Part shown: positions 42,520 to 51,028 of the stretch, piece by piece | Layout of the letters: each line of letters starts with the position of its first letter | How positions within the stretch are numbered: the first letter of the stretch is position 1 | Origin: Natronospirillum sp965602035 | GTDB taxonomy: Bacteria; Pseudomonadota; Gammaproteobacteria; Pseudomonadales; Natronospirillaceae | Assembly (NCBI GenBank): GCA_965602035.1 | Contig: OZ271919.1 | Span: 2,728,001-2,792,000 of the forward strand | Length of the DNA: 64,000 bases | Direction of reading: 5' to 3' | Position numbers and translations under genes: made by a program | Notes under the pieces: generated by a model | Databases searched by the model: none | Told to the model about the DNA's origin: nothing | The model's input: the letters and a program-made list of their open reading frames with translations, nothing else

Positions 42520-43416
42520 ATGACCAGAAGCGCTCTGACACAACCGATTCAACGCCATCTGGACACGGTGAGTGTCCGGTCGCCGAAAACCGATCTGACC
42601 TGGGCCGCACCACAGGAAAACTGGCGACACTTTGCTCAGTTGATCGTCATCGTATCGGGCCGTGGTGAGGTTCAGCTCAAGGATTCACGGCTGTCGTTGA
42701 CTGCAGGTGACCTGGTATGGCTGCCGCCCGGGCTGATGGTCAGTGCCGAATTCAGAGCCGGTGCTCAGGCAGATCTGGTGACCGTTTCAGAGGACTGGCT
42801 GATACCCGCTATTTCACATCGTCTGGATTCAGACGTACCTCTGCGGGCAATGCCAGAGACCATACACACGGTGCGCGTGCCGGAGGGCGACTATCCGCAA
42901 CGTATTCGCCATTGCATCGATTCACTTCGCTTCGAGCTGAACCAGAGTGCCCAGGGCGCAAGGGCGGTAGTGGCTGCTCAGTTCACCAGTCTTCTAACCT
43001 ATGTGTTCAGGCTGGGCGAGACGGACCTGCTGGCACAGCAGACCGGCCCTCTGGGGTCCGTCATTTATCAGCGGTTTCTGCAACTGGTGGAACTGCATTT
43101 TCGGGACCACTGGCCCGTTCGGGATTATGCGGCGGCCATGGGAGTGACGACGCGTCGGCTGGAAAGCGCCGCACAGCGGGATGCGGGAGAGTCTCCAAGG
43201 TCTGTTATTCAGCGCAAGCTGCTCAGCGAGGCCTGCCTGCGCCTCGCTCACTCACCGTTGTCGGTCACCGAAGTGGCCTACGGACTCGGGTTTCGTGACC
43301 CTGCGTATTTCAACCGTTTCTTTCGCAAGCTGACGGGCAAAGCCCCCGGCGAGTGGCGGCGTGCCATAAGGGCTGAGCAGGTTGTCGTGGATGAAACATT
43401 TGCTGCCTGGCCGTAA
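42520..43416 (+). CDS. AraC/XylS-family transcriptional regulator
   Basis: A 298-residue regulator. The N-terminal part (about 20-110) is a cupin-like ligand domain (IVIVSGRGEVQLKD, then LTAGDLVWLPPG). The C-terminal 100 residues are a double HTH domain: the first HTH is in VRDYAAAMGVTTRRLESAAQRD, and the second carries VTEVAYGLGFRDPAYFNRFFRKLTGKAP, the AraC signature. It diverges from the vanillin-dehydrogenase-like gene. The ligand is unknown but an aromatic aldehyde or acid fits the neighbours. Confidence 0.93.
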   Translation: MTRSALTQPIQRHLDTVSVRSPKTDLTWAAPQENWRHFAQLIVIVSGRGEVQLKDSRLSLTAGDLVWLPPGLMVSAEFRAGAQADLVTVSEDWLIPAISHRLDSDVPLRAMPETIHTVRVPEGDYPQRIRHCIDSLRFELNQSAQGARAVVAAQFTSLLTYVFRLGETDLLAQQTGPLGSVIYQRFLQLVELHFRDHWPVRDYAAAMGVTTRRLESAAQRDAGESPRSVIQRKLLSEACLRLAHSPLSVTEVAYGLGFRDPAYFNRFFRKLTGKAPGEWRRAIRAEQVVVDETFAAWP

Positions 43417-43460
43417 ACCCCTGAACCGAGCCGCCGGGAAAGCAGATGCTATAACCTGAC

Positions 43461-44918
43461 CTAACGCAGGAACAGCCGGTACACCAGCTTGTGAATCCAT
43501 TTCCCATAAGGCGGGTAGATCCAGCGGCCCGGGTTGAATGATCGTCGCGCAAATACCCCTCGGGCATGAGAGAAGGTCAAAAACCCTTCGTGCCCGTGGT
43601 AATTCCCCATGCCGGAGCCACCAATACCACCGAACGGCAGGTCATCCTGTGCAACCTGCATCAGTGTGTCGTTGAAGCAGACGCCGCCGGAGCGAGTCGT
43701 GGTCAGCAACCGGCGTTGTTCCCGGCGGTCATGGCCAAAATAGTAGAGCGCCAGCGGGCACGGCCGCTCATTGATGAACCGAATCACCTCGTCCAGCCCA
43801 CCGACCGGGATGACAGGAAGAATCGGTCCAAACAGCTCTTCTTTCATGATGGCGCTCTCGAGGGACGGAGTCACAATCAGCGATAGGGGGAGTTTCCGGG
43901 ACCCTGGCCTTGGCACCTGCTTGCCGGGGTTGATATCGACCACTCGTTCACCCCGCTCCCGTGCTGTTTCCAGCAGGGTGCGCAACCGCTCCGCATGGGC
44001 GTCGGTAATGATGGAGGTGTAGTCCGGGTTGTCCTGCAAGGTCGGATACAGCCGGTGAAACGCCTGGCTCAGCTCATCGACCAGCTCGTCGACGCGTCCT
44101 GACGGACAGAGCACGTAATCGGGTGCCACGCAGGTCTGGCCGGCATTCAGGCCTTTTCCGAATACGATACGCTCCGCTGCCTGCGCGAGGGGGACCGTGT
44201 CGGAGACAATGGCGGGTGATTTCCCGCCAAGCTCCAGTGTGACGGGTGTCAGGTTCTCTGCCGCCGCTTTCATGACCAGCCGACCCGTTGTCGTGGAGCC
44301 GGTGAAGAACAGATGGTCGAATGGCTGCGCGGAGAAATTCGCGGCGACGGTGGCGTCCCCGGTCACCACCGCGACGTGGTCTTCGGAGAATACGGATGCC
44401 AGCATGTCTGCCGTTACTCGAGAGGTTTCCGGCGTGAATTCCGACAACTTGATCATCACCCGATTGCCGGCCGCCAGTGCACCGACGAGGGGGCCAATTG
44501 CCAGATACAGCGGATAGTTCCAGGGCACGATGATGCCCACCACGCCTTTCGGTTGGTAGTAAACGCGGTTTTTCGCTGGTTGGAACAGAACGGAAACGGC
44601 TCGGCGCTCCGGTTTCATCCAACGCTTCAGATGCCGCCTCGCGTGTTGAATGCCCTTCAGGGACGGCAGCAGCTCCGCCAGCCGGGTTTCTTCGTGTGAG
44701 CGGTTCCCGAAATCCCGACTGATGGCGGACGCCAGGGGTTCCTCGTGCGACAGCAACGCCCTGCGGAGTGTGTCCAGATGCGACAGGCGCTCCCTGGCCA
44801 ACGGGAACGGGTGCTGGCGAAATGCGTGCTGCTGCGCAGTAAACAGGCGGTCTGTATCCGCTCGGCTGTCGCGGTTTTCGTCAGTAGCAGGGCTGTCGCC
44901 AGGGTGTTTGGATGACAT
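43461..44918 (-). CDS. Coniferyl-aldehyde-dehydrogenase-like ALDH
   Basis: A 485-residue ALDH with Glu (TLELGGKSP) and catalytic Cys (NAGQTCVAPDY). The C-terminal end ...YPPYGKWIHKLVYRLFLR is amphipathic to hydrophobic, as in coniferyl aldehyde dehydrogenases and long-chain fatty aldehyde dehydrogenases, so membrane attachment is possible. ATG 44918 is used; the open frame continues 70 codons upstream, through the end of the GMC gene. It starts 8 bp after the GMC oxidoreductase stop, so the two genes form an alcohol-to-acid pair. Confidence 0.92.
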   Translation of the reverse strand: MSSKHPGDSPATDENRDSRADTDRLFTAQQHAFRQHPFPLARERLSHLDTLRRALLSHEEPLASAISRDFGNRSHEETRLAELLPSLKGIQHARRHLKRWMKPERRAVSVLFQPAKNRVYYQPKGVVGIIVPWNYPLYLAIGPLVGALAAGNRVMIKLSEFTPETSRVTADMLASVFSEDHVAVVTGDATVAANFSAQPFDHLFFTGSTTTGRLVMKAAAENLTPVTLELGGKSPAIVSDTVPLAQAAERIVFGKGLNAGQTCVAPDYVLCPSGRVDELVDELSQAFHRLYPTLQDNPDYTSIITDAHAERLRTLLETARERGERVVDINPGKQVPRPGSRKLPLSLIVTPSLESAIMKEELFGPILPVIPVGGLDEVIRFINERPCPLALYYFGHDRREQRRLLTTTRSGGVCFNDTLMQVAQDDLPFGGIGGSGMGNYHGHEGFLTFSHARGVFARRSFNPGRWIYPPYGKWIHKLVYRLFLR

Positions 44919-44926
44919 AGAGCGGT

Positions 44927-46531
44927 TCACCTCGGGGACGGTTTGGGTGGAATAAAGCCCATGGCACGTTCCGCCAGAGCGGCTATGGTCAGGCTTGGGT
45001 TGACACCGAGATTGGCACCCACGGTTGAACCATCGATCACATACAGGTTCTGGTAGTTGAACACCCGGTGCTGCGCGTCTACAACGCCTTTTTCGGGTGA
45101 GTCCGCTATGGCACAGCCACCGAGACAATGCGCGGTAATCGGCATATCCAGGAATACCTCGAGATAACCGGTGAGCGCGACACCGCCGAACCGTTCGGCC
45201 ATCTTCTCGGCAAAGGCATTAGCCTGAGGAATGTTGGTGGGTATTCGCTCGCCTTCAGTGGTGAGTCGCCGTGCAAACGGCCAGTACCGCCGACGTTTCC
45301 AGCGCATGGTCAGTGTGCTGTCGAGGGTCTGCATTACGAGCAGTATCAGTGTCTGCCGTGCCCAGCCCCTGGGGTTTGTGATGCGGGCAAACTGCAGAGG
45401 GTGACGTATTATTGCCCGGAGCCAGTGCGCTATCCGTCGCTTTCCACGGCCACCGACCATAAGCGTGGTCAGAAAACTGTTGAGGTCGTGGCCGTTCCCG
45501 TACCGGGTGGCCTCAACGTGGGTATAGGGGTCAAGATGGATTCCGGAGCCGATGGCGACGCCTTCGCTCATATCAATGTCTTTTCCTGGAAAGCGCACAC
45601 CAATGATGGACTCCGCATTGGTTCGCACCTGAGTGCCCAGGCTGTCAGGCAGGTCGGGCAGTGAACCGTTGTGCTTCAGTCTGAACAGCAGGTTCTGGGT
45701 GCCCAGAGACGAGGCCGCAACAATCACATGGCGGGCAAGGAAAATCCGCCGACACTTTCTCAACCGGCTCGTGCTGCTTTCAGTTGTGACCTGGTATCCC
45801 GCAGAGCCGTCAGGGGCCTGCGGCAGCGGCCGGATATCGACAACGCTTGTTTCGGCCAGGATTTTTGCACCCTGCTTTTCGGCAAAATACAGGTAGTTCT
45901 TGTCCAACGTGTTCTTGGCGTTGTACCGGCATCCGGTCATGCAACCCCCGCAACCCGTGCAGGTGCCCCGGTCCGGGCCTTCGCCATTGAAATACGGGTC
46001 CGGGTAGGTTTTGCCGCCGGTCTCACCCGCCGGTGGGAAAAAAGTAGCCACCCGGGTTGGTTGCCAGGTGTCGCCGACGCCCTCGTGTTGCGCCATCTCC
46101 CGGAGCATTCGGTCTGCTGTGCCGGGCAGCCGGTTCTCGGTAACGCCCAGCATGCGCTCGGCCTCGTCGAAATGTTGCGGCATCTCCGCATGCCAGTCAG
46201 ACAGGCCGGCCCAGGTGCCGGTCCGCCATACTGATTCGGGTGGTCGCAGCAGTGTATTGGCGTAGGTGATCGATCCGCCGCCTACCGCATGGCCGCTGAG
46301 CACCGCAACATGGCGAAAGGGCGTGAGGTTGAAAAAGCCTTTCAGTCCGAGCCGTGGACGCCAATAGAACTTGTGCGCCTGCCAGTTGGTTCTCGGGAAA
46401 TCCTCAGCCCGCCATCGTTTCCCGGATTCGATGACCATCACCGTGTAGCCTTTCTGCGTCAGCCGGTGTGCGCTGACACTACCACCGAAGCCGGAGCCGA
46501 CAATGAGGAAATCCGTGTCGTACTGGGTCAT
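44927..46531 (-). CDS. GMC-family FAD oxidoreductase with CxxCGGCMxGC motif
   Basis: A 534-residue flavoprotein of the glucose-methanol-choline family, cholesterol-oxidase-like branch. The FAD-binding motif is at the start (FLIVGSGFGGSVSAHRL) and the C-terminal block reads TAHCLGGCAI...DGSTVGANLGVNPSLTIAALAERAM. A cysteine cluster CTGCGGCMTGCRYNAKN near residue 200 is common to this branch and may hold a small metal or Fe-S site or be structural. It would oxidise an alcohol; the product aldehyde would go to the dehydrogenase 8 bp downstream. ATG 46531 is used; the frame is open further upstream but without homology. It diverges from the GAF-GGDEF gene. Confidence 0.88.
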   Translation of the reverse strand: MTQYDTDFLIVGSGFGGSVSAHRLTQKGYTVMVIESGKRWRAEDFPRTNWQAHKFYWRPRLGLKGFFNLTPFRHVAVLSGHAVGGGSITYANTLLRPPESVWRTGTWAGLSDWHAEMPQHFDEAERMLGVTENRLPGTADRMLREMAQHEGVGDTWQPTRVATFFPPAGETGGKTYPDPYFNGEGPDRGTCTGCGGCMTGCRYNAKNTLDKNYLYFAEKQGAKILAETSVVDIRPLPQAPDGSAGYQVTTESSTSRLRKCRRIFLARHVIVAASSLGTQNLLFRLKHNGSLPDLPDSLGTQVRTNAESIIGVRFPGKDIDMSEGVAIGSGIHLDPYTHVEATRYGNGHDLNSFLTTLMVGGRGKRRIAHWLRAIIRHPLQFARITNPRGWARQTLILLVMQTLDSTLTMRWKRRRYWPFARRLTTEGERIPTNIPQANAFAEKMAERFGGVALTGYLEVFLDMPITAHCLGGCAIADSPEKGVVDAQHRVFNYQNLYVIDGSTVGANLGVNPSLTIAALAERAMGFIPPKPSPR

Positions 46532-46711
46532 CCGATTGCCCTGATAAGGTGTGCATTGCCTTATTCTGGCACGACCCAGCAGTCTTTGCCGACGATTATG
46601 GACGTGCAAACCCGGAGTTACTCTCTGTTTGCCTCGATTGTGCACCTTTTTTGTGCATTTGCGCGGCGTGCTCCTGTAACTTCCAGTCTCAATCAGTACA
46701 CTGTTCAGACA

Positions 46712-47839
46712 ATGGCAGTTATTCGGGTCTGCAGTATGGCCACGTACAAACCATTGATTGAGCGAATCATCGCGCTGCACCATCTGACACTCGGCATGTC
46801 GGAACAGGCAACAGAACCGGCTATTCAGAAGCTGGCGGTCGCCCAGGCGACCCAACATCTGGACATCGACCGGTTCGCCATCTTCACCGTAGACGCTGCC
46901 CGGGAAATGGTCCGCGGGACCTGGGGTACCGGCCCGAACGGGGAGCTGGTGGACGAATCAGACTATTCGGCAGAGCTGCGCCACCATGAAATGGCCAGTC
47001 GCACCCTGCAGCGCCGGGACCTTGTGGCGGTGGAGCACTCCGTGCCTCTGCGCTGGTGCCACGAAGTGGTGGGAACCGGGTGGAATGCCATGGTGGCGAT
47101 GTGGCAGGGGGATGAACCGCTCGGATTCGTATCGGCCGACAACCTGATCTGGCAGCGTCCGTTCACACCCGAGGATCAGGAGGTGTTAAAGCTGCTGGCG
47201 GCCAGTATCGGCCAGATGATCCGACGGGTGCGGGCCGAAAACGAATTGCGCCAGCTCAACCGTGAGCTGGAAGCGCGGGTGGCGACTCGCACAGAAGCTC
47301 TGGCGAACGCCAACGAGCGGTTAAAGGTGCAGGCCCGTACTGATCCACTCACCGGCCTGGCGAATCGTCGGGCTTTTGACAAGGCGATCCACCGGGAATG
47401 GGGGCGTGCGCGGCGAACCGGCGCACCGGTCAGCCTGCTCCTGCTCGATGCGGATTACTTCAAACGGTACAACGATTCACTGGGCCATGAGGCAGGAGAC
47501 CGGTGCCTCTGTGAGCTCGCGACGGTGATTCAGGCGGCATGCCGACGCACCACTGACGTGGCGGCCCGTATCGGCGGTGAAGAATTCGCGCTCCTGTTGC
47601 CCGATACGGACCAGGCCGGGTGCGAGCAAGCCGGGCAACAGATCCAGCATGCTCTTCGGGACATGAACCTCTACCACCCGGATTCGCCCGTGGCGTGCTG
47701 CCTGACAGTCAGCATCGGCACGGCCACGTCGTTTCCGTCTGGTGGTGAACCCGATCTGTTTCGCAAGGCCGATGAGGCACTGTATCGGGTGAAGGCGACT
47801 GGCCGGAACGGCATGGTCGCCGCTCCGGCCAGCGCCTGA
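46712..47839 (+). CDS. Diguanylate cyclase with N-terminal GAF domain
   Basis: A 375-residue soluble protein. The GAF-like domain covers about residues 20-180 (ATQHLDIDRFAIFTVD, then PEDQEVLKLLAASIGQMI). A short coiled coil (about 185-205) connects it to the GGDEF domain, which has RIGGEEF at 286-292, an active variant. The inhibitory-site RxxD is at TRTEALANAN in the linker at best and not clear. It would make c-di-GMP under GAF-ligand control. Starts at 46712 or 46736 are possible; neither has a good ribosome site. Confidence 0.9.
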   Translation: MAVIRVCSMATYKPLIERIIALHHLTLGMSEQATEPAIQKLAVAQATQHLDIDRFAIFTVDAAREMVRGTWGTGPNGELVDESDYSAELRHHEMASRTLQRRDLVAVEHSVPLRWCHEVVGTGWNAMVAMWQGDEPLGFVSADNLIWQRPFTPEDQEVLKLLAASIGQMIRRVRAENELRQLNRELEARVATRTEALANANERLKVQARTDPLTGLANRRAFDKAIHREWGRARRTGAPVSLLLLDADYFKRYNDSLGHEAGDRCLCELATVIQAACRRTTDVAARIGGEEFALLLPDTDQAGCEQAGQQIQHALRDMNLYHPDSPVACCLTVSIGTATSFPSGGEPDLFRKADEALYRVKATGRNGMVAAPASA

Positions 47840-47851
47840 CGGGCGTCAGGC
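47834..47851. terminator. Bidirectional hairpin over two stop codons
   Basis: GCCTGAC and GTCAGGC form a 7-bp stem with loop GGGC. It spans the stops of the convergent GAF-GGDEF (47839) and PhoX-like (47846) genes, so it can serve both as a terminator or 3' protector. No T-run is present. Confidence 0.45.
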
Positions 47852-49708
47852 ACCGATCACGCCGCCATCATTCCGCTGAATGGCAATAACGCTGGAACGG
47901 GGCACACCGTCCTGTGTGGCGTTCGGCCACCCCTCGGTCGGATGCTGAATACCCACTAACATGGTGCGCTGGTCATCAGTGAAGGTAACACCGGTGACCT
48001 CACAACCGCGTGGGCCGACCAGGAACCGGCGTATATGCCCGGTAACCGGGTCACCGCACAGCATCTGGTTATTGCCCTGGCCGGCGAAGGCGCCTTCATT
48101 GGAAAAGTTACCGTCAGTCTGAATCCACAGGCGGCCAGACCCGTCAAACGCGAGGCCATCTGGACTGTTGAACATGTTGTCGGGTGTAATGTTCTCACTG
48201 CCTGCATTGAGTCCGGTCTGGGTTTCCGGGTTACCGGCCATGGCATACAGATCCCAGGCAAAACGGCTGCTGGTGTGATCCCGGTTTTCCGGAGTCCAGC
48301 GAACAATCTGCCCGAACCGGTTTTCGGCCCGCGGGTTGGGGCCGCCCACCGGCTGGTCGTTCTCCACGCCGCGCTCGGTGTTGTTGGTGAGTGTACACAA
48401 CACCATCGGGGCCGACGGATGCACCGCAATCCATTCGGGCCGGTCCATACGCGTGGCGCCCACGAATGTTGCCGCATCGCGGGCACGTACCAGTACGTCG
48501 GCCTCATCCGCGAAGCCACTTGCCGGTGTCAGGCCATTGCGGCCAAAGCTGAGTTCGATCCAGTCACCGGAACCGTTCTCATTGAACCGCGCGACGTAGA
48601 GCGTGCCATTGTCCAGCAAGTTGGCGTTTCGGGCCGCGTTATTCGGATCATAGGCGTCCCGGGAAATGAATCGGTAGATGTATTCACCGCGCTCATCATC
48701 GCCCATGTAGACCACCGCATGACCGGAAGGCGCGATAGCAACAGCGGCATTTTCGTGTTTGAAACGCCCCAGTGCGGTACGCTTTTTCGGTGTCTGGTCC
48801 GGGTTCATCGGGTCAATCTCGACAATCCAGCCGAACCGGTTCGGCTCGTTCGGATTCTCGGCCACATTGAACCGGGCGTCGTGCGGCCACCAGTTATACC
48901 CGAAGCCGTTTTCGCTGACACCGTAACGGCGGTGTGCCGGCGTAAACGTGGTTCCGGCCGGAGCTCCGAAATAGCCATTAAAGTTCTCTTCGCAGGTTAG
49001 GTAGGTGCCCCAGGGTGTGCGACTGGCGCCACAGTTGTTCAGCGTACCCAGCACCGTGCGGCCCGCAGGGTCGGCTGCCGTTTGGACGTACTCCGAGCCG
49101 GCGACCGGACCGGTGAGTTCAAACTCGGCGTAGCCATCCAGCTTGCGATTCATCGGGGCGCCCTGAATGATCTGCCACTGGCCGGATGTATTCCGTTGAA
49201 CCTCGACCACGGTGACACCGTGCGCGTGCAGGCCCTTGCGCACATCCGCGGCTGATTTCGCCGCTTCCCCATGCGGAAAAATGAATTCATCGTTGTAGTA
49301 CTCGCTGTTTACAGCCAGCACGGCATGATCCGGGTCGAGAGTGCCATCCGCACGAGTGAAGTGGTACAGCTCCATGCCATCGGTATTGTCGCCGAACTGG
49401 CCAGCCTGCGCACTGGCCTCGGCATCTGGCCGGAACGCCGGCGCACCGCTCAGCACCGGGTCGCCCCAGGACATGAGTACGTCATAGCGGTAGCCATCTG
49501 GCAGCATTACCCGGTCGGCCGTGCTGGCGGCAACCGGTGAGAATCCCATCAGCGTTGTACTCCGCGCGGCACCGGACGCTATGCCAGCCGCGCCGCTCAG
49601 AAAGCTCACAGCGCCGATCGTGCCGCCGGCCTTGAGAAGGCCGCGCCGGCTGAGGCTCGGATTCAGCAGTTTATGGAAGTCATTCGAAGTCTCGTTTTTA
49701 GTGTTCAT
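47846..49708 (-). CDS. PhoX-family (DUF839) alkaline phosphatase, Tat-exported
   Basis: A 620-residue protein. The N-terminus carries the Tat motif SRRGLLKAGG (Arg21-Arg22) and a hydrophobic core, so it is exported folded. The rest is the PhoX/DUF839 beta-propeller, with CEENFNGYFG, GRFKHENAAVAIA, YMGDDERGEYIYRF and RPEWIAVHP blocks; Ca2+ and Fe3+ sites in PhoX lie in these segments. It probably releases phosphate from organic phosphates at the cell surface. ATG 49708 has GGAGG close upstream. I do not see a clear Pho box in the 460 bp before it. Confidence 0.9.
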   Translation of the reverse strand: MNTKNETSNDFHKLLNPSLSRRGLLKAGGTIGAVSFLSGAAGIASGAARSTTLMGFSPVAASTADRVMLPDGYRYDVLMSWGDPVLSGAPAFRPDAEASAQAGQFGDNTDGMELYHFTRADGTLDPDHAVLAVNSEYYNDEFIFPHGEAAKSAADVRKGLHAHGVTVVEVQRNTSGQWQIIQGAPMNRKLDGYAEFELTGPVAGSEYVQTAADPAGRTVLGTLNNCGASRTPWGTYLTCEENFNGYFGAPAGTTFTPAHRRYGVSENGFGYNWWPHDARFNVAENPNEPNRFGWIVEIDPMNPDQTPKKRTALGRFKHENAAVAIAPSGHAVVYMGDDERGEYIYRFISRDAYDPNNAARNANLLDNGTLYVARFNENGSGDWIELSFGRNGLTPASGFADEADVLVRARDAATFVGATRMDRPEWIAVHPSAPMVLCTLTNNTERGVENDQPVGGPNPRAENRFGQIVRWTPENRDHTSSRFAWDLYAMAGNPETQTGLNAGSENITPDNMFNSPDGLAFDGSGRLWIQTDGNFSNEGAFAGQGNNQMLCGDPVTGHIRRFLVGPRGCEVTGVTFTDDQRTMLVGIQHPTEGWPNATQDGVPRSSVIAIQRNDGGVIGA

Positions 49709-49902
49709 GAGGGGGTCCTCCAATAGTGTGGTTGTATCCTCCGGTAGCCGGAGTCGCGCTATTGGTTGTAGAGCCCACTGATGAACATTCAGTGGCAGTA
49801 CCATTAAATTTCAATGAGATTCATGTGACACCCGAGTCGCCGATAAATATCAACGCAAGTTTCAGGAGACGAAAGCGCATAGAAATGCCTCCCTTTCATA
49901 CC

Positions 49903-49931
49903 TTGACACCCGTCCCGGTTAGGAGGAAGAT
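49903..49931 (+). promoter_or_regulatory. Putative promoter for the IclR regulator
   Basis: TTGACA at 49903-49908 is a consensus -35; GAAGAT at 49926-49931, 17 bp later, is a weak -10 (three of six). It lies just upstream of the palindrome at 49939-49951, an arrangement that fits repression by an autoregulated IclR protein. The gene starts 238 bp further on, a long leader. Confidence 0.4.
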
Positions 49932-49938
49932 CAAAAAT

Positions 49939-49951
49939 GGAACGTTGTTCC
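49939..49951. promoter_or_regulatory. Palindrome GGAACGTTGTTCC, candidate IclR operator
   Basis: GGAAC and GTTCC are perfect inverted arms with three bases between. The form matches operators of IclR/KdgR-type regulators (GAAAC-N-GTTTC class), and the next gene downstream is an IclR regulator. Position just after a TTGACA promoter suggests autorepression. Confidence 0.5.
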
Positions 49952-50168
49952 TTATAGCGGCATGCTTCCAATAATCATACTCAACAATGAGCGCATGCAC
50001 GCGGCTTTGCTGGACATTAGAGCCATGCAGGGTACAGCGCTCGACGGGACCGTTGGCTGACCTCACGGTAAAGGTGCGATCAGGCTGAAGGGCCAATCTT
50101 TAATGGCTTCCGGGTTTCCGCCGTCACTGAACAGAATCGCTTATTGCGGGGTTTCTGAGGGTGGTGTG

Positions 50169-51023
50169 ATGAATCAGGACAACAACAAAGTACCGGCCGA
50201 GCCGGGTGAAGAGAAAGCGGATCATATACGGCTGATTTCGGTGGTTGCAGCCACACAGTTGCTCAGTCAGTTCAATGAAAACAACGTTGAGCTGAGTCTG
50301 GGTACCCTGTCGTCACGACTGGGCTATGCCAAGAGTACGGTACATCGGGTGGCCTCAACGCTGATACAGGAGGGGTTCCTGGAGCAGGACCCGGAAACAG
50401 AGATGTATCGGCTGGGCCTGAAGATGTTCAGCCTGGGGGCGTTGGTTCGTCGCCGCCTGTCCGTGTCTGCCGTCTCGAAAGAACTTCTTATGGAGCTGCG
50501 TGACGAGCTTGGCGAAAATGTGGAATTGGCGGTTCTGCACGATGTTCAGGTTACCTACCTCTGGGATTTTGAGAGCCCGGAAGCGGTCAGAATAAACCCG
50601 CGACTTGGTTCCTCCCTGCCGGCCATCGATTGCATGATTGGCCGAGTCATTGTGGCGTATCAGACGGACCGGGTGGCGGACAGGTTTATAGACGCGACCG
50701 AGAGAGACCTGACGCCTGAACGTATTCAGCAGATAAGAGCTGAAATTGCTCAGATCCGGGCCAAGGGCTACGGTGTTGAGACGGACAATTTTGAGCTCGG
50801 AGCGATCAGCCTGGCCGCCCCCATCTTTGATGCTCGTGGACGTGTGTTGGCTGCTATCGGTATCAGTGTTCCCTATCAGCGCGTTTACGACAATACGGTT
50901 CAGATACTGGCGCCCCGGATAACAGAGCTGGCCCATATCATTTCAAGGCGAATGGGATACGACATCAACAGCCGGCGGCAACCTCCCTACGCGGTAGAGG
51001 ACCCGAGAGGCATACGCCCCTGA
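50169..51023 (+). CDS. IclR-family transcriptional regulator
   Basis: A 284-residue regulator. The winged HTH is at about residues 25-90 (ELSLGTLSSRLGYAKSTVHRVASTLIQEGFLEQD). The GAF-like effector domain follows, with ISLAAPIFDARGRVLAAIGISVPYQR near the end, the standard IclR signature. It faces the eleven-gene catabolic cluster (5 bp from the opposing MFS gene) and is the most likely controller of it. IclR regulators often govern aromatic-acid pathways (PcaR, PobR, phthalate). Start 50169 is chosen by homology; an earlier ATG at 50103 is in frame. Confidence 0.93.
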   Translation: MNQDNNKVPAEPGEEKADHIRLISVVAATQLLSQFNENNVELSLGTLSSRLGYAKSTVHRVASTLIQEGFLEQDPETEMYRLGLKMFSLGALVRRRLSVSAVSKELLMELRDELGENVELAVLHDVQVTYLWDFESPEAVRINPRLGSSLPAIDCMIGRVIVAYQTDRVADRFIDATERDLTPERIQQIRAEIAQIRAKGYGVETDNFELGAISLAAPIFDARGRVLAAIGISVPYQRVYDNTVQILAPRITELAHIISRRMGYDINSRRQPPYAVEDPRGIRP

Positions 51024-51028
51024 TCAGG

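Larger units (their letters stand above)
49709..50168. other. Long intergenic region with IclR-type site
   Basis: A 460-bp divergent region between the PhoX-like gene (minus) and the IclR regulator (plus). It contains a TTGACA element (49903-49908), an AGGAGG run (49921-49926) and the palindrome at 49939-49951. A tiny open frame of six codons follows the AGGAGG, overlapping the palindrome, and is probably chance. Nothing else recognisable. Confidence 0.5.

Noticed and set aside
48035..49000. 321-residue open frame antisense to the PhoX-like gene
   Set aside because: The PhoX/DUF839 blocks on the other strand are continuous and convincing, so this is a shadow frame.
49935..49957. Six-codon open frame after AGGAGG in the PhoX/IclR intergenic region
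   Set aside because: It coincides with the IclR-type palindrome and ends at once; a regulatory leader peptide cannot be supported.
49709..50168. Pho box for the PhoX-like phosphatase
   Set aside because: No paired CTGTCAT-like repeats at 11-bp spacing were found upstream of 49708 on the minus strand.
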